Notes under the pieces: model-generated
What the model was told of the DNA's origin: nothing
Databases searched by the model: none
What the model saw: only the letters and a program-made list of their open reading frames with translations
Shown here: positions 29,801 to 38,100 of the stretch, in pieces
How the letters are laid out: each line of letters opens with the position of its first letter
How positions within the stretch are numbered: the stretch's first letter is position 1
Made by a program: the position numbers and the translations under genes
Assembly: GCA_038214535.1 (NCBI GenBank)
Contig: JBBQRS010000011.1
Span: 1-64,000 of the forward strand
Reading direction: 5' to 3'
DNA: 64,000 bases
DNA from: JBBQRS01 sp038214535
Lineage (GTDB): Bacteria > Chloroflexota > Anaerolineae > CG2-30-64-16

Positions 29801-31439
29801 CGTAGGCCCGGGAGGTCGGGTCGTTCAGGATGCGATAGGAGACGAGCGCGCTGGCGGCGATGCTGGTCTCCGAGCCTGCGCCGGTGGGGCAGGAGATGCC
29901 GCTGCCGTCGTAGTCCACGTAGATCGTCGTGTTCGCCAGCGGCGTCACCCAGACAGGGCTGCGGCTGCCGTCGGTGGTCACGTCACGCGTATTGTAGGGC
30001 GGTTGGGAATCCGCATCCCGGCACACGCCCAGGAAGCTCTCACCGGAACAACCTGCCGCAAAGGGGACCAGCACCTGCGTGGTGAGCTGGTCGGCCGGGA
30101 AGAGCGGGTTGCCCCAGTCGTAGAGGCGGCCATCGGTTGTGCTGGTGTCACGGGTGCAGTCCGTGACCGAGATGGGGAGGAAGACCTGGCCGCCTGCCGA
30201 CCAGTAGCGCCCGCCGTTGTTGTAGAGTACCAGCGGAGTCGCGGGTGTCGTCTGCCCTGTCGCGGTGTTGCCGGCGGCCACAGTGAAACTGCCGTCCGGG
30301 CTGGCGCCGCCGGGGAAGTCGTAGTTGATGGTGATCGTGCTCGCGTTCGGGTTGTAGACCTCAACTTCGGTGCAGCCCGAGTTGAGGGCCTTGGGTGCAG
30401 TACCCACCGGTGTATAGTAGTTGTTGGTCCAGACGGGTCGAGGGATCAGCGCGTTCCAGCGGAACTCGAAGGTGTCATCCACATCGGCGGTCAAGGAGTT
30501 GACCTGCACCGCGTTGCCGCTGACCACCGTGAGCGTGCCGCCCATCAGGATGCCGTTGACCTGACGCTTGGCGCCCTGCGCCATGACGAAGCCGTTCAGA
30601 TCGTTGGCGTCCAACAGATCACCGTCGCCGTTGGCGTCTACGTTAATCGTGGCACCGCCAACGCCGGCCATGATGAACCAGCGCACATCTTCGAAGGCGT
30701 TGGTGTTCGAGTCTAGGGTGTCTTCGCCCAGCGGCGCTTCGTAGCTGGTACCCCAGCGACCGGTGTCCAACACCTCGTTCGCGCCGGCCATCACCGAGCC
30801 GGGGGTGGGCGGGAACGCCGCGCGGGTGACGGCGACCGGGAAGGTCGTGCCGAATTTGTCGCGTCCGTCGAAGAAGACGAGTGCGGCGTTGCGGCTGTAC
30901 GGCCCGGGGGTCGTCCCGCTCACGATGACGTTATTGTCCAGGGTGATCACATCGCCGGCCTGGAGCAGGTCATCGGAGGCCAGCGTGCAGGGGTTCGGCA
31001 CGTTGGCGATGCTGGGCGGGCAGCCGTTCGCCAGCACGCCGTCGCCCCAGATCTGGGTGCCATCCAGATTGCCGGGGTTGGCATAGGCGTTCGCCCCCGG
31101 ATTGGCGATGTCCGCATCATAACCGCCATCTTCCCATTGGTCCCAGTACACCAGCGTGCCGCTGGAGCCGATGGCGATAGACGTAATGCTACGGATAGGA
31201 CTGACCACCTGGGGCCAACTGCCCAGAGTGACCTGGTTGTCGTCGAAGAGTTGCAACAGGTCGTCTTCGGGCAGGGAGACGAAATAGAGCTGTTGCGGCG
31301 GTGGGTTGACGGCCAGCGCGGTTGTCGCGCCGAACGCCAGCAGGGCCAGCGCCAGGATCAGGGCGGGGATGAACCATCTCCCCCTCTTTCCCGCGCCGGC
31401 CGGACGTGTGTGCGTTTGCCGCACAATCTTACGATACAT
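23850..31439 (-). CDS. Giant secreted SdrD-B repeat protein with gingipain-type (C25) protease domain
   Basis: 2529 aa. Signal peptide about 1-43 (RGRWFIPALILALALLAFG core). Then a beta-rich region (about 50-600), a jelly-roll-like segment (about 600-780), a DUF11-like domain (about 790-875), and six SdrD-B/Cna-B units (about 880-1630) each beginning IGDxVWxDxxGDG with calcium-binding-type Asp runs. Next an FN3-like domain, a Pro/Thr-rich linker (about 1810-1860) and a C-terminal peptidase C25 domain with His in SFVGHSSP (about 2398) and Cys in QWGCWNTYF (about 2433), the gingipain dyad. Likely an extracellular or surface-tethered cysteine protease. No LPXTG or PorSS-type tail seen. Located between the lasso halves; no proven link. 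Confidence 0.88.
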   Translation of the reverse strand: MYRKIVRQTHTRPAGAGKRGRWFIPALILALALLAFGATTALAVNPPPQQLYFVSLPEDDLLQLFDDNQVTLGSWPQVVSPIRSITSIAIGSSGTLVYWDQWEDGGYDADIANPGANAYANPGNLDGTQIWGDGVLANGCPPSIANVPNPCTLASDDLLQAGDVITLDNNVIVSGTTPGPYSRNAALVFFDGRDKFGTTFPVAVTRAAFPPTPGSVMAGANEVLDTGRWGTSYEAPLGEDTLDSNTNAFEDVRWFIMAGVGGATINVDANGDGDLLDANDLNGFVMAQGAKRQVNGILMGGTLTVVSGNAVQVNSLTADVDDTFEFRWNALIPRPVWTNNYYTPVGTAPKALNSGCTEVEVYNPNASTITINYDFPGGASPDGSFTVAAGNTATGQTTPATPLVLYNNGGRYWSAGGQVFLPISVTDCTRDTSTTDGRLYDWGNPLFPADQLTTQVLVPFAAGCSGESFLGVCRDADSQPPYNTRDVTTDGSRSPVWVTPLANTTIYVDYDGSGISCPTGAGSETSIAASALVSYRILNDPTSRAYVRHGFTSGNYTGSDNISQGWPQNSSAWANDWAETGDLATTPIYSTGAIQVVGGELRFGNTGTANETGWTVRRGVNLTGQNYANLRFQLRDNGLAATDKLAVEVTQNGTNWTRLATFQGDQVAAAYDPIAATYAVNISPYISANTAMRFVILNNMTGTNYWFVDNVHIDYAQGGDWDMTGSRIGTCDGTKIAAAWGQDPALSGSNDEEALDMGTGIAPFGADIAIEKSADKTVVAQGGLVNYSFAVTNLGTTNLFNVSVTDNKCSPAVYVSGDNNPADGFLNPFPAETWIYTCSSNIYFDTTNVAYSTGTPESETTPIDSAPDEWTVTVIPPAVIGNYVWLDEDGDGDQDAGEAGIPNVLVTLTGTDTFGNPVSLTTYTDANGGYLFDGLPPSNGAGYTVTVTPPAGLNQTYDENGVATPNATTVMLAAGDEHLSADFGYNWVPPVDTNNPGPGVTGAIGDHVWIDANGDGVQDPGEAGIPNVTVMLYTDPDGNGVYDTVAGTTTTDAAGNYIFDNLPAGSYVVSVTPPAGYNQTGDPDDTLDNRTTSPVVLGPGDVYVNADFGYQPAGTSSDIGDTVWFDANANGVQNTGEKGIPGVTVALVRDNGNGIYEPGIDQIIATDITDENGLYLFPGLPAGTYFVLVTDTENVLGELAPTYDADGGRDEISKVTINGIADNLLQDFGYAPPGQQPGEGVIGDTVWLDRDGDGLYDPGEGLEGVRVTLTDPGPDGILGTDDDTTRDTFTDENGNYSFGKLQPDGSYRVTVDTTTLPPGVTNTVDPDGGANSTSVVTLTPAAPINLNQDFAYRDLSNPNTVGGTLWEDRNADGTLDGTEPTRFAGVTVVLRNANGDIIATTTTDSNGDYLFSGLPDGTYTIDVTDDGNTLNGYWKSDGSNAGANNNSQVDPYTVTVSGGQTNLTGDFGYYIKPGSTGNWIWLDNADPDPNNCGPNDCNQMGVQDPDEVGIPNVKVTMTIAWPNGDTTVLTTLTDANGFYSFDNLLLDEDYNGIGSGEPTYTISVDTNQPALAALISSPIEGAGLESPIPPDLDSNNPAGTLATAIQGQTDTSAANNASVINWTDFGFYIDGTTPVSLAFFSATRDGDQVNFTWTTATEAGNAGFNLYVQTATGREKVNSKLIRSRGVNSLQPQDYAYQGTVSAGDVFFIEEVSVLQEKQAYGPFETGQPAGERLTVDKIDWAAVNAEHEMKQVERAAQDAAKVNQTLQTNQSQSRLDSSSTGYVKRASGLASMGLAKKPTPIALPTSLFRPTPRPTPAPVATATPAPLPTAVPTSAPTAMPTPAPTATPEPAPTAALRVAELKVNRTGIYRVTYEALLAAGLDLTGQPASDLALTLRNTPVPIRVSSPAAFGPGAYIEFYGEALDTLYTDTNVYVLWVDRSLAQRIGEGATAPAGAPLPTYYMETLKVNKQRTYDISAPTSDDPWYFLDMWSAQGSTSNYDLVVNLDGYVAGAAPAALTADLWGVVDYSAKPDQHLAIEFNGQRVADQWFDGLAAQKVVAQLPLDLAHGNANSLKFILPGDVPATVDYNWMYLDQYSITYPHNFAATNGRLTFTAVGPAFKVTNLGSSGVVAYRITGGVPTYLSGLQVNGGEATLAGGAGEATYLVSTVESLLRPVIAPATAQPDILNGAAQYLVISHPDFIGGLGPLVQARQAQGFTVKVVNVEDIYRQYSGGVMDPTAIREYIRHAATGMGTQYVLLVGGDNYDYRNYLGLNSVSFVPTLYAQTDALVRFAPVDSLYADINGDNVPDLAIGRLPVRTSAELTAVINKTLAYGAKTYGQTALFASDTGFDADSQSFKGGLPAGWNATTSSLSADGLATARNKLITTINQGVALTSFVGHSSPTNWTYRGLFTAADAAALTNTGKPTVVTQWGCWNTYFVDPANNTLGHKLMLSGENGSAAVLGATSLTSASSERLLGQLLTPKMTTPSMTVGAAIQAAKAELAATQPNRKDVILGWSLLGDPALMIQP

Positions 31440-31469
31440 GGGTTCCTCCTCGGTGAGCGTGCCCCTTAA

Positions 31470-34400
31470 TCATGGGGCGATGACTTGAACCTGGTCAATG
31501 AGAATTTCGGACGACTCGTTGTTGTACGATTTCTTGTTGTTATAACCGCCGATGGTCAACGTGTGGCCTCCGGCGGGCAGCGGGGCGGTGGTGATGGAAA
31601 ATAGCTGCCAGCCGGTGGTTTCGGCAATGCCGCCATTGCCGTTCCCGGTGATCTGGGCAAGGAAGTCGTTGGGGGAGGCTCCCAGCAGCGTCCCATCCAG
31701 GCCGGCTAACGCCTGGGTCATTTCGTCGCCGTCGTAATCGGGGCTTTGCGTCAGCCGATACCAGAAAGAGACCGTGATCGGGCCGTCTGCAGGCAGCGTG
31801 AAGCCCGCCGACCAGCCGCCGGAGATATCGGTAATGATCGCGTCGTCCAGCCCCCCCAGGGTCACCTGGAGCGCGCCGCCGCTGAACCCGCCCGCAGGCA
31901 GATGCGCGCCGTCGGCATAGTCGGGCTGCGCCGTCTCGCGGAACGCGTCGTCGGCATAGACAAAGCCGTCCGCGCCGCCGTCGAACGCGGCGCTGAGCAG
32001 CGTCGGTGAGGGGGCCGATGCTGTCACCGAGAGGTCGTCAATCGCGGCCTCCACCAGCGTGGCGTTCGCGCCATCCGCCGCTTCGATCAGCAGGTACACG
32101 GTCTGCCCGGCAAAGCTGTTCAGGCTTACTGTGTACGGGGTCCAGGCGGCGTCCACATCCACGTTCGCGCCGCTCACGTTGAACACCGTCGCCGTCGTGT
32201 CGCCCACCACGCGCACCCGCAGGAAGTCCGCGATGGACGAATTCTGCGCGTGGGCCAGATAATAGGACAGCGACAGGGTGATATCTTGGCCCGATGGGAG
32301 CATCAGCCAGGGCGACCGGATGGAGGTCACGCCGCCATCCACATCGTTAGTGCCGGCGTTAGACCCGGCGAGCGCGCCGGTCACCAGGTCGCGCACCCCG
32401 CTCACCGTGACGCCGAGTTGTTTGGGGCCGTTGCTCTCCGTCGGTTGGGGGATGGCGCGTTGCCATACGCCGCCCGTCGCCCCATCCGCGCCCGCAGGAT
32501 TGACCACCCAGCCCAGGTCGGTCTCGAAGTCATCCACGAAGGGCAACGCGAGGCCGGGCATGGTGATAGCGAGCGAGAAGGTTGCCGGGTCCGAAGTCGC
32601 TGCCCCATCATTGACGGTAAAAGTAAAACTGTCCGACCCGGTGTAATCGGTGTTAGGGGTGTACGTCAGGTTCGGGGCCAAGCCACTCAACGCGCCGTTG
32701 GTCGGGGCCGTCATAACGCTGTAGGTCAGCGCGTCGCCGTCCGGGTCGTAACCGCTGAGTGTGATATTGACGGGGGTGTTCTGCGGCGTCGCGGCCGAAC
32801 CGGCGTCGGCGACGGGCGGATGGTTGACGTGCGTCACCGTAATGCTCACCGTCGCGGGGGCCGAGGCCACCGTGCCGTCATGCACCGTGAAGGTGAAGCT
32901 GTCCGGCCCGGAATAGCCGGGGTCTGGCGTGTAGGTGAGATTGGGCGCCGTGCCGGTCAGTGCGCCGTGCGCCGGGCTGGAGGTCACCGCATAGGTCAGC
33001 GGGCCGCCATCCGCATCGGTCCCGCTCAGGGTGATACTGGTGGACATGCCCTCGTTCACAGTGACCGTCTGCGGCGTCGCCACCGGCGGGTCGTTCACCG
33101 GCGTGACGGTGATGCTCACGGTGGCCGGCGCGGAGTCCACCGTCCCGTCGTTGACTGTGAAGGTGAAGCTGTCGCCGCCGTTGAAGTCCGGGTTGGGCGT
33201 ATAGGTCAGGTTGGGCGCCGTCCCCGTCAGCGCGCCGTTGGCCGGGCCGGTCGCCACGGCGAAGGTTAGCGGGTTGCTGTCCGGGTCCGAGCCGGTCAGG
33301 GTGATGGCCGTCGCGACGTCTTCATCCGTGGTCACCGACTGCGGGTTGGCCGTCGGCGCGCCGTTCGCCGAGACGATGTGTGCGCCGGCCAGTTCCGCGA
33401 CCAGACCCAGCGTCGTGCGCACCGCGTTGTAGCCCAGTTCGATGTCGTCGCGTTTGCCGTTGGCGTTGTCGTCTCGGTTGTAACTTGTCTCTTTATCATT
33501 GACCGTGTGGTAGTACGGGTTGATCCACTCTGCGTTGCTGCCTGATGTCAAATTGCGGCGATTCTCGCGCACGCTGATGGCGGCCGTATAAGGGTGAAAT
33601 GGCGTGTCGTCGGTGTTGGTGCTGTAGTTATATGCCGTCGCCGGGTAATCAGGCGCGTAGGCGCCGTTGGCGTAGGCCCACTTCAGCGCCAGTGCACGCG
33701 AATCGGCTTCTTTGGCGGTGCCGGCGCGCCATTCCACGTCCAGATCGGCGTAGGCGCTCTGCGCCGGGGTCACCGAACCCGCACCGTGATCGTAAAGGAT
33801 CATGTCATGCTGAATAATGCCTAGCCAAGTCGGCTCTGCCAGTGTGCCTTGCAAGGCGCGCCTGCCGCCGTTGGCGGTGTCATTGGAGGCGTAGGCGCTC
33901 GACCCGTTCAGGCCCGTCTCTTCCTTATCCCAGAAAATGAAGCGCACGGACTTGTCCGTCGTGACGTCCGCCCCGGCGAGTACACGCGCGACTTCCAGCA
34001 CCAGGGCGACGCCCGAGCCGTCGTCATCAAAGCCATCCCCATTACTGCGGGCGTCCAAGTGCATCGAGACCATGTACATTTGGGTTGGGGTCACAGAGCC
34101 GGTCTTGGTGGCATACAGATTCGTCCCCCCGCCATTCAAGGCAAAAACATGGCGGACGGTGGTGTATCCCATGCTCTGCAACTGCGCTTCGACCCAGGCC
34201 AGAGCATTCATGTAGTTGGTGGTGTAGTCGGTGGATGAGCAGCCCATACCGTTTCCACGACACCTATCATGGAACTGCGCGATGCCCTGAAGATTGGTAA
34301 GAAACTGGTTGATATCTACGCGCCCGGTCAGCGTCTGCGCGGCGGAGGGAACTAGCGCGGGATTGCCGCTCGTCACGATCACGTCGTCAATCACCAGCGT

Positions 34401-35048
34401 CGTGGATTCGTCCAAAGCATCTTTCTTGTTGTTATAGCCGCCCAGGACGATGGTGTGATTCCCGGCGGTCAGGTTCCCCACGTAGATATCTACTTGCTGC
34501 CAGTCGGTGGTCGGTAAGAAGGTGTTCGAGTTGCCCTGCGCGCTGGACCCGTCGCCGCCGATGTGATCCACGTAGTTCTTTGTGGAACTGCGTCCATACT
34601 GTGTCCCGTCCACCTTGACCAGCACGCGCGAGTACTCATCGAACTCGTAGGTCGCCGTCTGTTCGAGCTTGTAGCGGAAAGAAAGCGAGACGCCGTTTTC
34701 GGCGTTCGCCAGGTTGAGCGTATAGTTCCAGCCGCCCGACATGCCGGTGATGGCGTTGTTATTCACTCCGCCCAGGGTGACTTGCAGGCCGCCCGTGCCG
34801 CTGTAGCCGCCGGTCGCGGTGCGGGCGCCGCTGGCGTAGGAAGGTTGGCTCGTGCCGAACGTGTCGTCGGCGTAGGTGAAGCCATTCGTTGTGCTGTTGA
34901 AGTTGACGTTAAGCAGTTCTACAGGCGCGGCGAAGGCGCTCGCCGGCAATGCCGTGAGCGCCGCCACAAGAAGCAGGATGATCGTGAATCTGGTCATCGG
35001 CCGTTTCTGCGCGGGGTTTGCGATGTGAGTGCGTTGAGTGGCGCCCAT
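31470..35048 (-). CDS. Secreted M28 aminopeptidase-like protein with three tandem-95 repeats
   Basis: 1192 aa. The signal peptide core follows MTRFTIILLLVAAL; ATG 34997 is an alternative start 17 codons in. Then a jelly-roll domain (about 42-232), an M28 zinc peptidase (about 240-545; metal motifs MHLDAR, DDDGSG, FWDKEE), three cadherin-like tandem-95 repeats of about 90 aa (about 570-835), a second jelly-roll (about 840-1020) and a C-terminal copy of the first jelly-roll type (GGYNNKK motif in both). Paralogue of the 1629-aa neighbour. Exported peptidase, possibly feeding peptide uptake. Confidence 0.9.
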   Translation of the reverse strand: MGATQRTHIANPAQKRPMTRFTIILLLVAALTALPASAFAAPVELLNVNFNSTTNGFTYADDTFGTSQPSYASGARTATGGYSGTGGLQVTLGGVNNNAITGMSGGWNYTLNLANAENGVSLSFRYKLEQTATYEFDEYSRVLVKVDGTQYGRSSTKNYVDHIGGDGSSAQGNSNTFLPTTDWQQVDIYVGNLTAGNHTIVLGGYNNKKDALDESTTLVIDDVIVTSGNPALVPSAAQTLTGRVDINQFLTNLQGIAQFHDRCRGNGMGCSSTDYTTNYMNALAWVEAQLQSMGYTTVRHVFALNGGGTNLYATKTGSVTPTQMYMVSMHLDARSNGDGFDDDGSGVALVLEVARVLAGADVTTDKSVRFIFWDKEETGLNGSSAYASNDTANGGRRALQGTLAEPTWLGIIQHDMILYDHGAGSVTPAQSAYADLDVEWRAGTAKEADSRALALKWAYANGAYAPDYPATAYNYSTNTDDTPFHPYTAAISVRENRRNLTSGSNAEWINPYYHTVNDKETSYNRDDNANGKRDDIELGYNAVRTTLGLVAELAGAHIVSANGAPTANPQSVTTDEDVATAITLTGSDPDSNPLTFAVATGPANGALTGTAPNLTYTPNPDFNGGDSFTFTVNDGTVDSAPATVSITVTPVNDPPVATPQTVTVNEGMSTSITLSGTDADGGPLTYAVTSSPAHGALTGTAPNLTYTPDPGYSGPDSFTFTVHDGTVASAPATVSITVTHVNHPPVADAGSAATPQNTPVNITLSGYDPDGDALTYSVMTAPTNGALSGLAPNLTYTPNTDYTGSDSFTFTVNDGAATSDPATFSLAITMPGLALPFVDDFETDLGWVVNPAGADGATGGVWQRAIPQPTESNGPKQLGVTVSGVRDLVTGALAGSNAGTNDVDGGVTSIRSPWLMLPSGQDITLSLSYYLAHAQNSSIADFLRVRVVGDTTATVFNVSGANVDVDAAWTPYTVSLNSFAGQTVYLLIEAADGANATLVEAAIDDLSVTASAPSPTLLSAAFDGGADGFVYADDAFRETAQPDYADGAHLPAGGFSGGALQVTLGGLDDAIITDISGGWSAGFTLPADGPITVSFWYRLTQSPDYDGDEMTQALAGLDGTLLGASPNDFLAQITGNGNGGIAETTGWQLFSITTAPLPAGGHTLTIGGYNNKKSYNNESSEILIDQVQVIAP

Positions 35049-35085
35049 TGCGATTATTGGCTCCCTTATATTGAATATAGTCGTA

Positions 35086-35120
35086 GGGGATGCCCGTGGC
35101 TGGCGATCACAGGCATCCCC
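35086..35120. terminator. Hairpin between the two M28 genes
   Basis: GGGGATGCC (35086-35094) pairs with GGCATCCCC (35112-35120), perfect 9 bp with a 17-nt loop containing a further GTG/CAC pairing. It lies 25 nt past the stop of the 1629-aa gene on the minus strand; no T-run. Confidence 0.55.
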
Positions 35121-35144
35121 TGCGTCAGGATCGAAACAACCTCA

Positions 35145-38100
35145 TTACTGGATCATGCTGACCGAGTCCGTCACTTCCCCTGAGAACCCGTTGGCTGAGC
35201 CGTCCCAGTACATCGCGAACGTGCAGCGTGTCGTGCTTCCCAACGAACTCGGGGTGCAGACGAAGACGTCCGAACCGTCGCCGCTGACCCCTGTTACGCC
35301 GAAGGCTCCCAGGGTCGTCAGGTAGATCTTACCGGCGGCGTCAATCCAGACGCCGTTCACATCCTCATTGGATGAACTGGACAGCCCTACGTCTGAGCCG
35401 TCGAAGTAGAGCGACCATGTGCCGCTGGTTGTGGAACCGAGTTGTGTCGGGCTGAAGGCCAACAGGTCTTCGTCCGCGCCCGATGCGCCGGTCACCGAGA
35501 CGGCGTCAACGGTGCTGATCAGCAACCGGCCATCCGGGGCGAACCCAAAGGCGTCCACATCCTCGCTGGAGCCGCTTAAGCCCACATCCGAGCCATCGAA
35601 GTACATTGCCCAGGCCCCGGCAGTGGTGGAGCCGGTGGAAGTCGGCGTAAAGCGCAGAATATCGGAGTCGTCCACGGCGCCGAACCCCGACAAGGTGAAG
35701 TCGGAGTCGAAGCTGAACAACAGTGAGCCGTCGCTCAACATCTCGAAAGCGTCCACATCCGTGCCGCTCAACCCCACGTCCGAGCCATCGAAGTACATTG
35801 CCCACGCGCCGGTGGTCATGTTCTTGATCAGGATATCTTCATCGGCGAATGAGACGCCGCCGGCTGTGCCTGAGGTGCTCGAGCCGATATATAGCTGTGG
35901 GCCGGTGCTCACCGGTGTGACCGTAATGCTTACAGTTGCCGGAGCGGACTCAGTGAGCCCATCGCCCGTCACGAAAGTGAAGCTGTCCGCGCCGGAATAC
36001 CCGGCTGCCGGGGTGTAGGTCAGGTTCGGGGCCGCGCCGCTGAGCGCGCCGTGGGCCGGACCGGATGCCACGGTGAACGTCAGCGCGTCGCCGTCCGGGT
36101 CCGAGCCGCTCAGGGTGACGCCGACGGCGGTGTCCTGGTTGGTGGTTACGGCCTGCGCGTTGGTGACCGGCGCATCGTTCACCGGATTCACGGTGATACT
36201 GATCGTCGCCGTCGCATTCGCCGTCCCATCGCTCACCTGGAAGGTGAAGCTGTCCGCGCCGTTGTAGTTGGCGGCCGGCGTATAGACCAGATTGGGTGCA
36301 GTCCCGCTCAGCGCGCCGTGCGCCGGAGCGGCGGTCACGCTGAATGCCAGCGCGTCGCCGTCGAGGTCGGAGCCGGTAAGGATGATGGCGACAGCCGTAT
36401 CCTCCTCCGTCGTCACAGCCTGTGCGTTTGCCGTGGGCGGGTCATTCACCGGCATGACGCCAATGCTCACGGTCGCTGCTGCCTGCGCCTGGCCGTCGCT
36501 CACCGCAAAGGTGAAACTGTCCGGGCCGTTGTAGTTTGCGACCGGGGTATACACCAGGTTCGGCGCGGCGCCGCTCAACGAGCCATGAGCCGGCGCGCCC
36601 GTCACGGCATAGCTCAACGCATCGCCGTCCACATCCGAACCATTGAGTGTGATGGCCGTCGGGGTATCTTCCGCGCCCGTCACGGCTTGCCCTTCGGCCA
36701 GCGGTGCATCGTTTACCGGGTTCACCGTGATGCTCACATCCGCGGGCGTAGAGTCTACGATCCCATCATTGACGACGAAGTTAAAGCTGTCCGGGCCGTT
36801 GTAGTTCGCGTCCGGGGTGTAGGTCAGATTCGGCGCCCCGCCGCTGAGGACGCCGTGAGCCGGTGCGGCGATCACGCTATACGTTAGCGGGTCGCCGTTG
36901 GGGTCGGTCGCCGTCAGGGTGATGGTCACCGCTGTATCCTCATCGGTGGCAACTGCCTGTGCATTTGCTGTCGGCGGGTCGGTCTGTGCAATGACCGTGA
37001 TGCTCACAGTGGCCGCTGCGGATTCGATGAACCCATCGCTGACGGTGAAGCTCAAGGGATCCACGCCGTTGAACCCGGGGGACGGCGTGTAGATCAGATC
37101 GGGGGCGGTTCCGCTCAGCGCACCGTTGGCCGGGCCTGAGACCACGTTGTATGTCAGTGCGTCGCCGTCCGCATCCGTGCCGGAGAGCGTAACGGCGACC
37201 GGCGTATTTTCGGAACTGCTTACCGATTGGGCGTCGGCGACCGGCGCATCGTTCACCGCGCCGATCTCGATTGAGACGAGCGCCGCCGCGGAATCCAGCA
37301 GGCCGTCATTCGCCTTGAAGGTGAAGCTGTCTGGCCCGTTGTAGTCGGGGGCTGGGAGATAGATCAGGTTGGCGCCCGCGCCGCTCAGCGTGCCATGAGA
37401 GGGTGCGGCGACGACGCTGAAGCTCAACGGGTTGCCGTCCACATCCGCGCCGGTCAATGTGATGTTGGCCGGCGTATCCTCGACGCCCGATATGGACTGC
37501 GCGTTCGCCGTCGGTGCGTCGTTCACGGCGCTCACGGTGATGCTCACGGTCGCCGCGACGGAACTCAGCGCGCCGTCGTTGACAGTGAAAGTGAAGTTAT
37601 CTGCGCCGTTGTAGTTGGCTGCGGGCGTGTAGGTCAGGTTTGGCGCGGCGCCGCTCAACGCGCCGTGGGCCGGCGCGGTCACAACGCTGTAAGTGAGCGC
37701 GCTGCCCTCCACGTCGGTGCCGGTCAGCGTGATTGCTTTGGCGGCATCTTCTGCCGTCGTCACGGATTGCGCATTCGCTGCGGGCGCGTCGTTCACTGCG
37801 CTCACGGTGATACTCACTGTGGCCGCCGCCGAGTTGGTTGCGCCGTCATTGACGATGAAGGTGAAGCTATCCGCGCCGTTGTAGTTGGCTGCGGGCGTGT
37901 AGGTCAGGTTCGGCGCGGCGCCGCTCAACGCGCCGTGCGCCGGTGCGCTCGCGATGCTGTAGGTGAGCGCGCTGCCCTCTACATCGGAGCCGGTCAGCGT
38001 GATCGCTTTGGCGATGTCTTCGGGCGTCGTTACAGACTGCGGGTTGGCAACTGGCGCGTCGTTGACCGCCGTGACTGTTAGACTCACCGTGGCCGCCGCC

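Noticed and set aside
32250..33269. Plus-strand 339-aa frame opposite the M28 gene
   Set aside because: Antisense of tandem-95 repeats; low-complexity RRVGQVRR-type sequence without family features.
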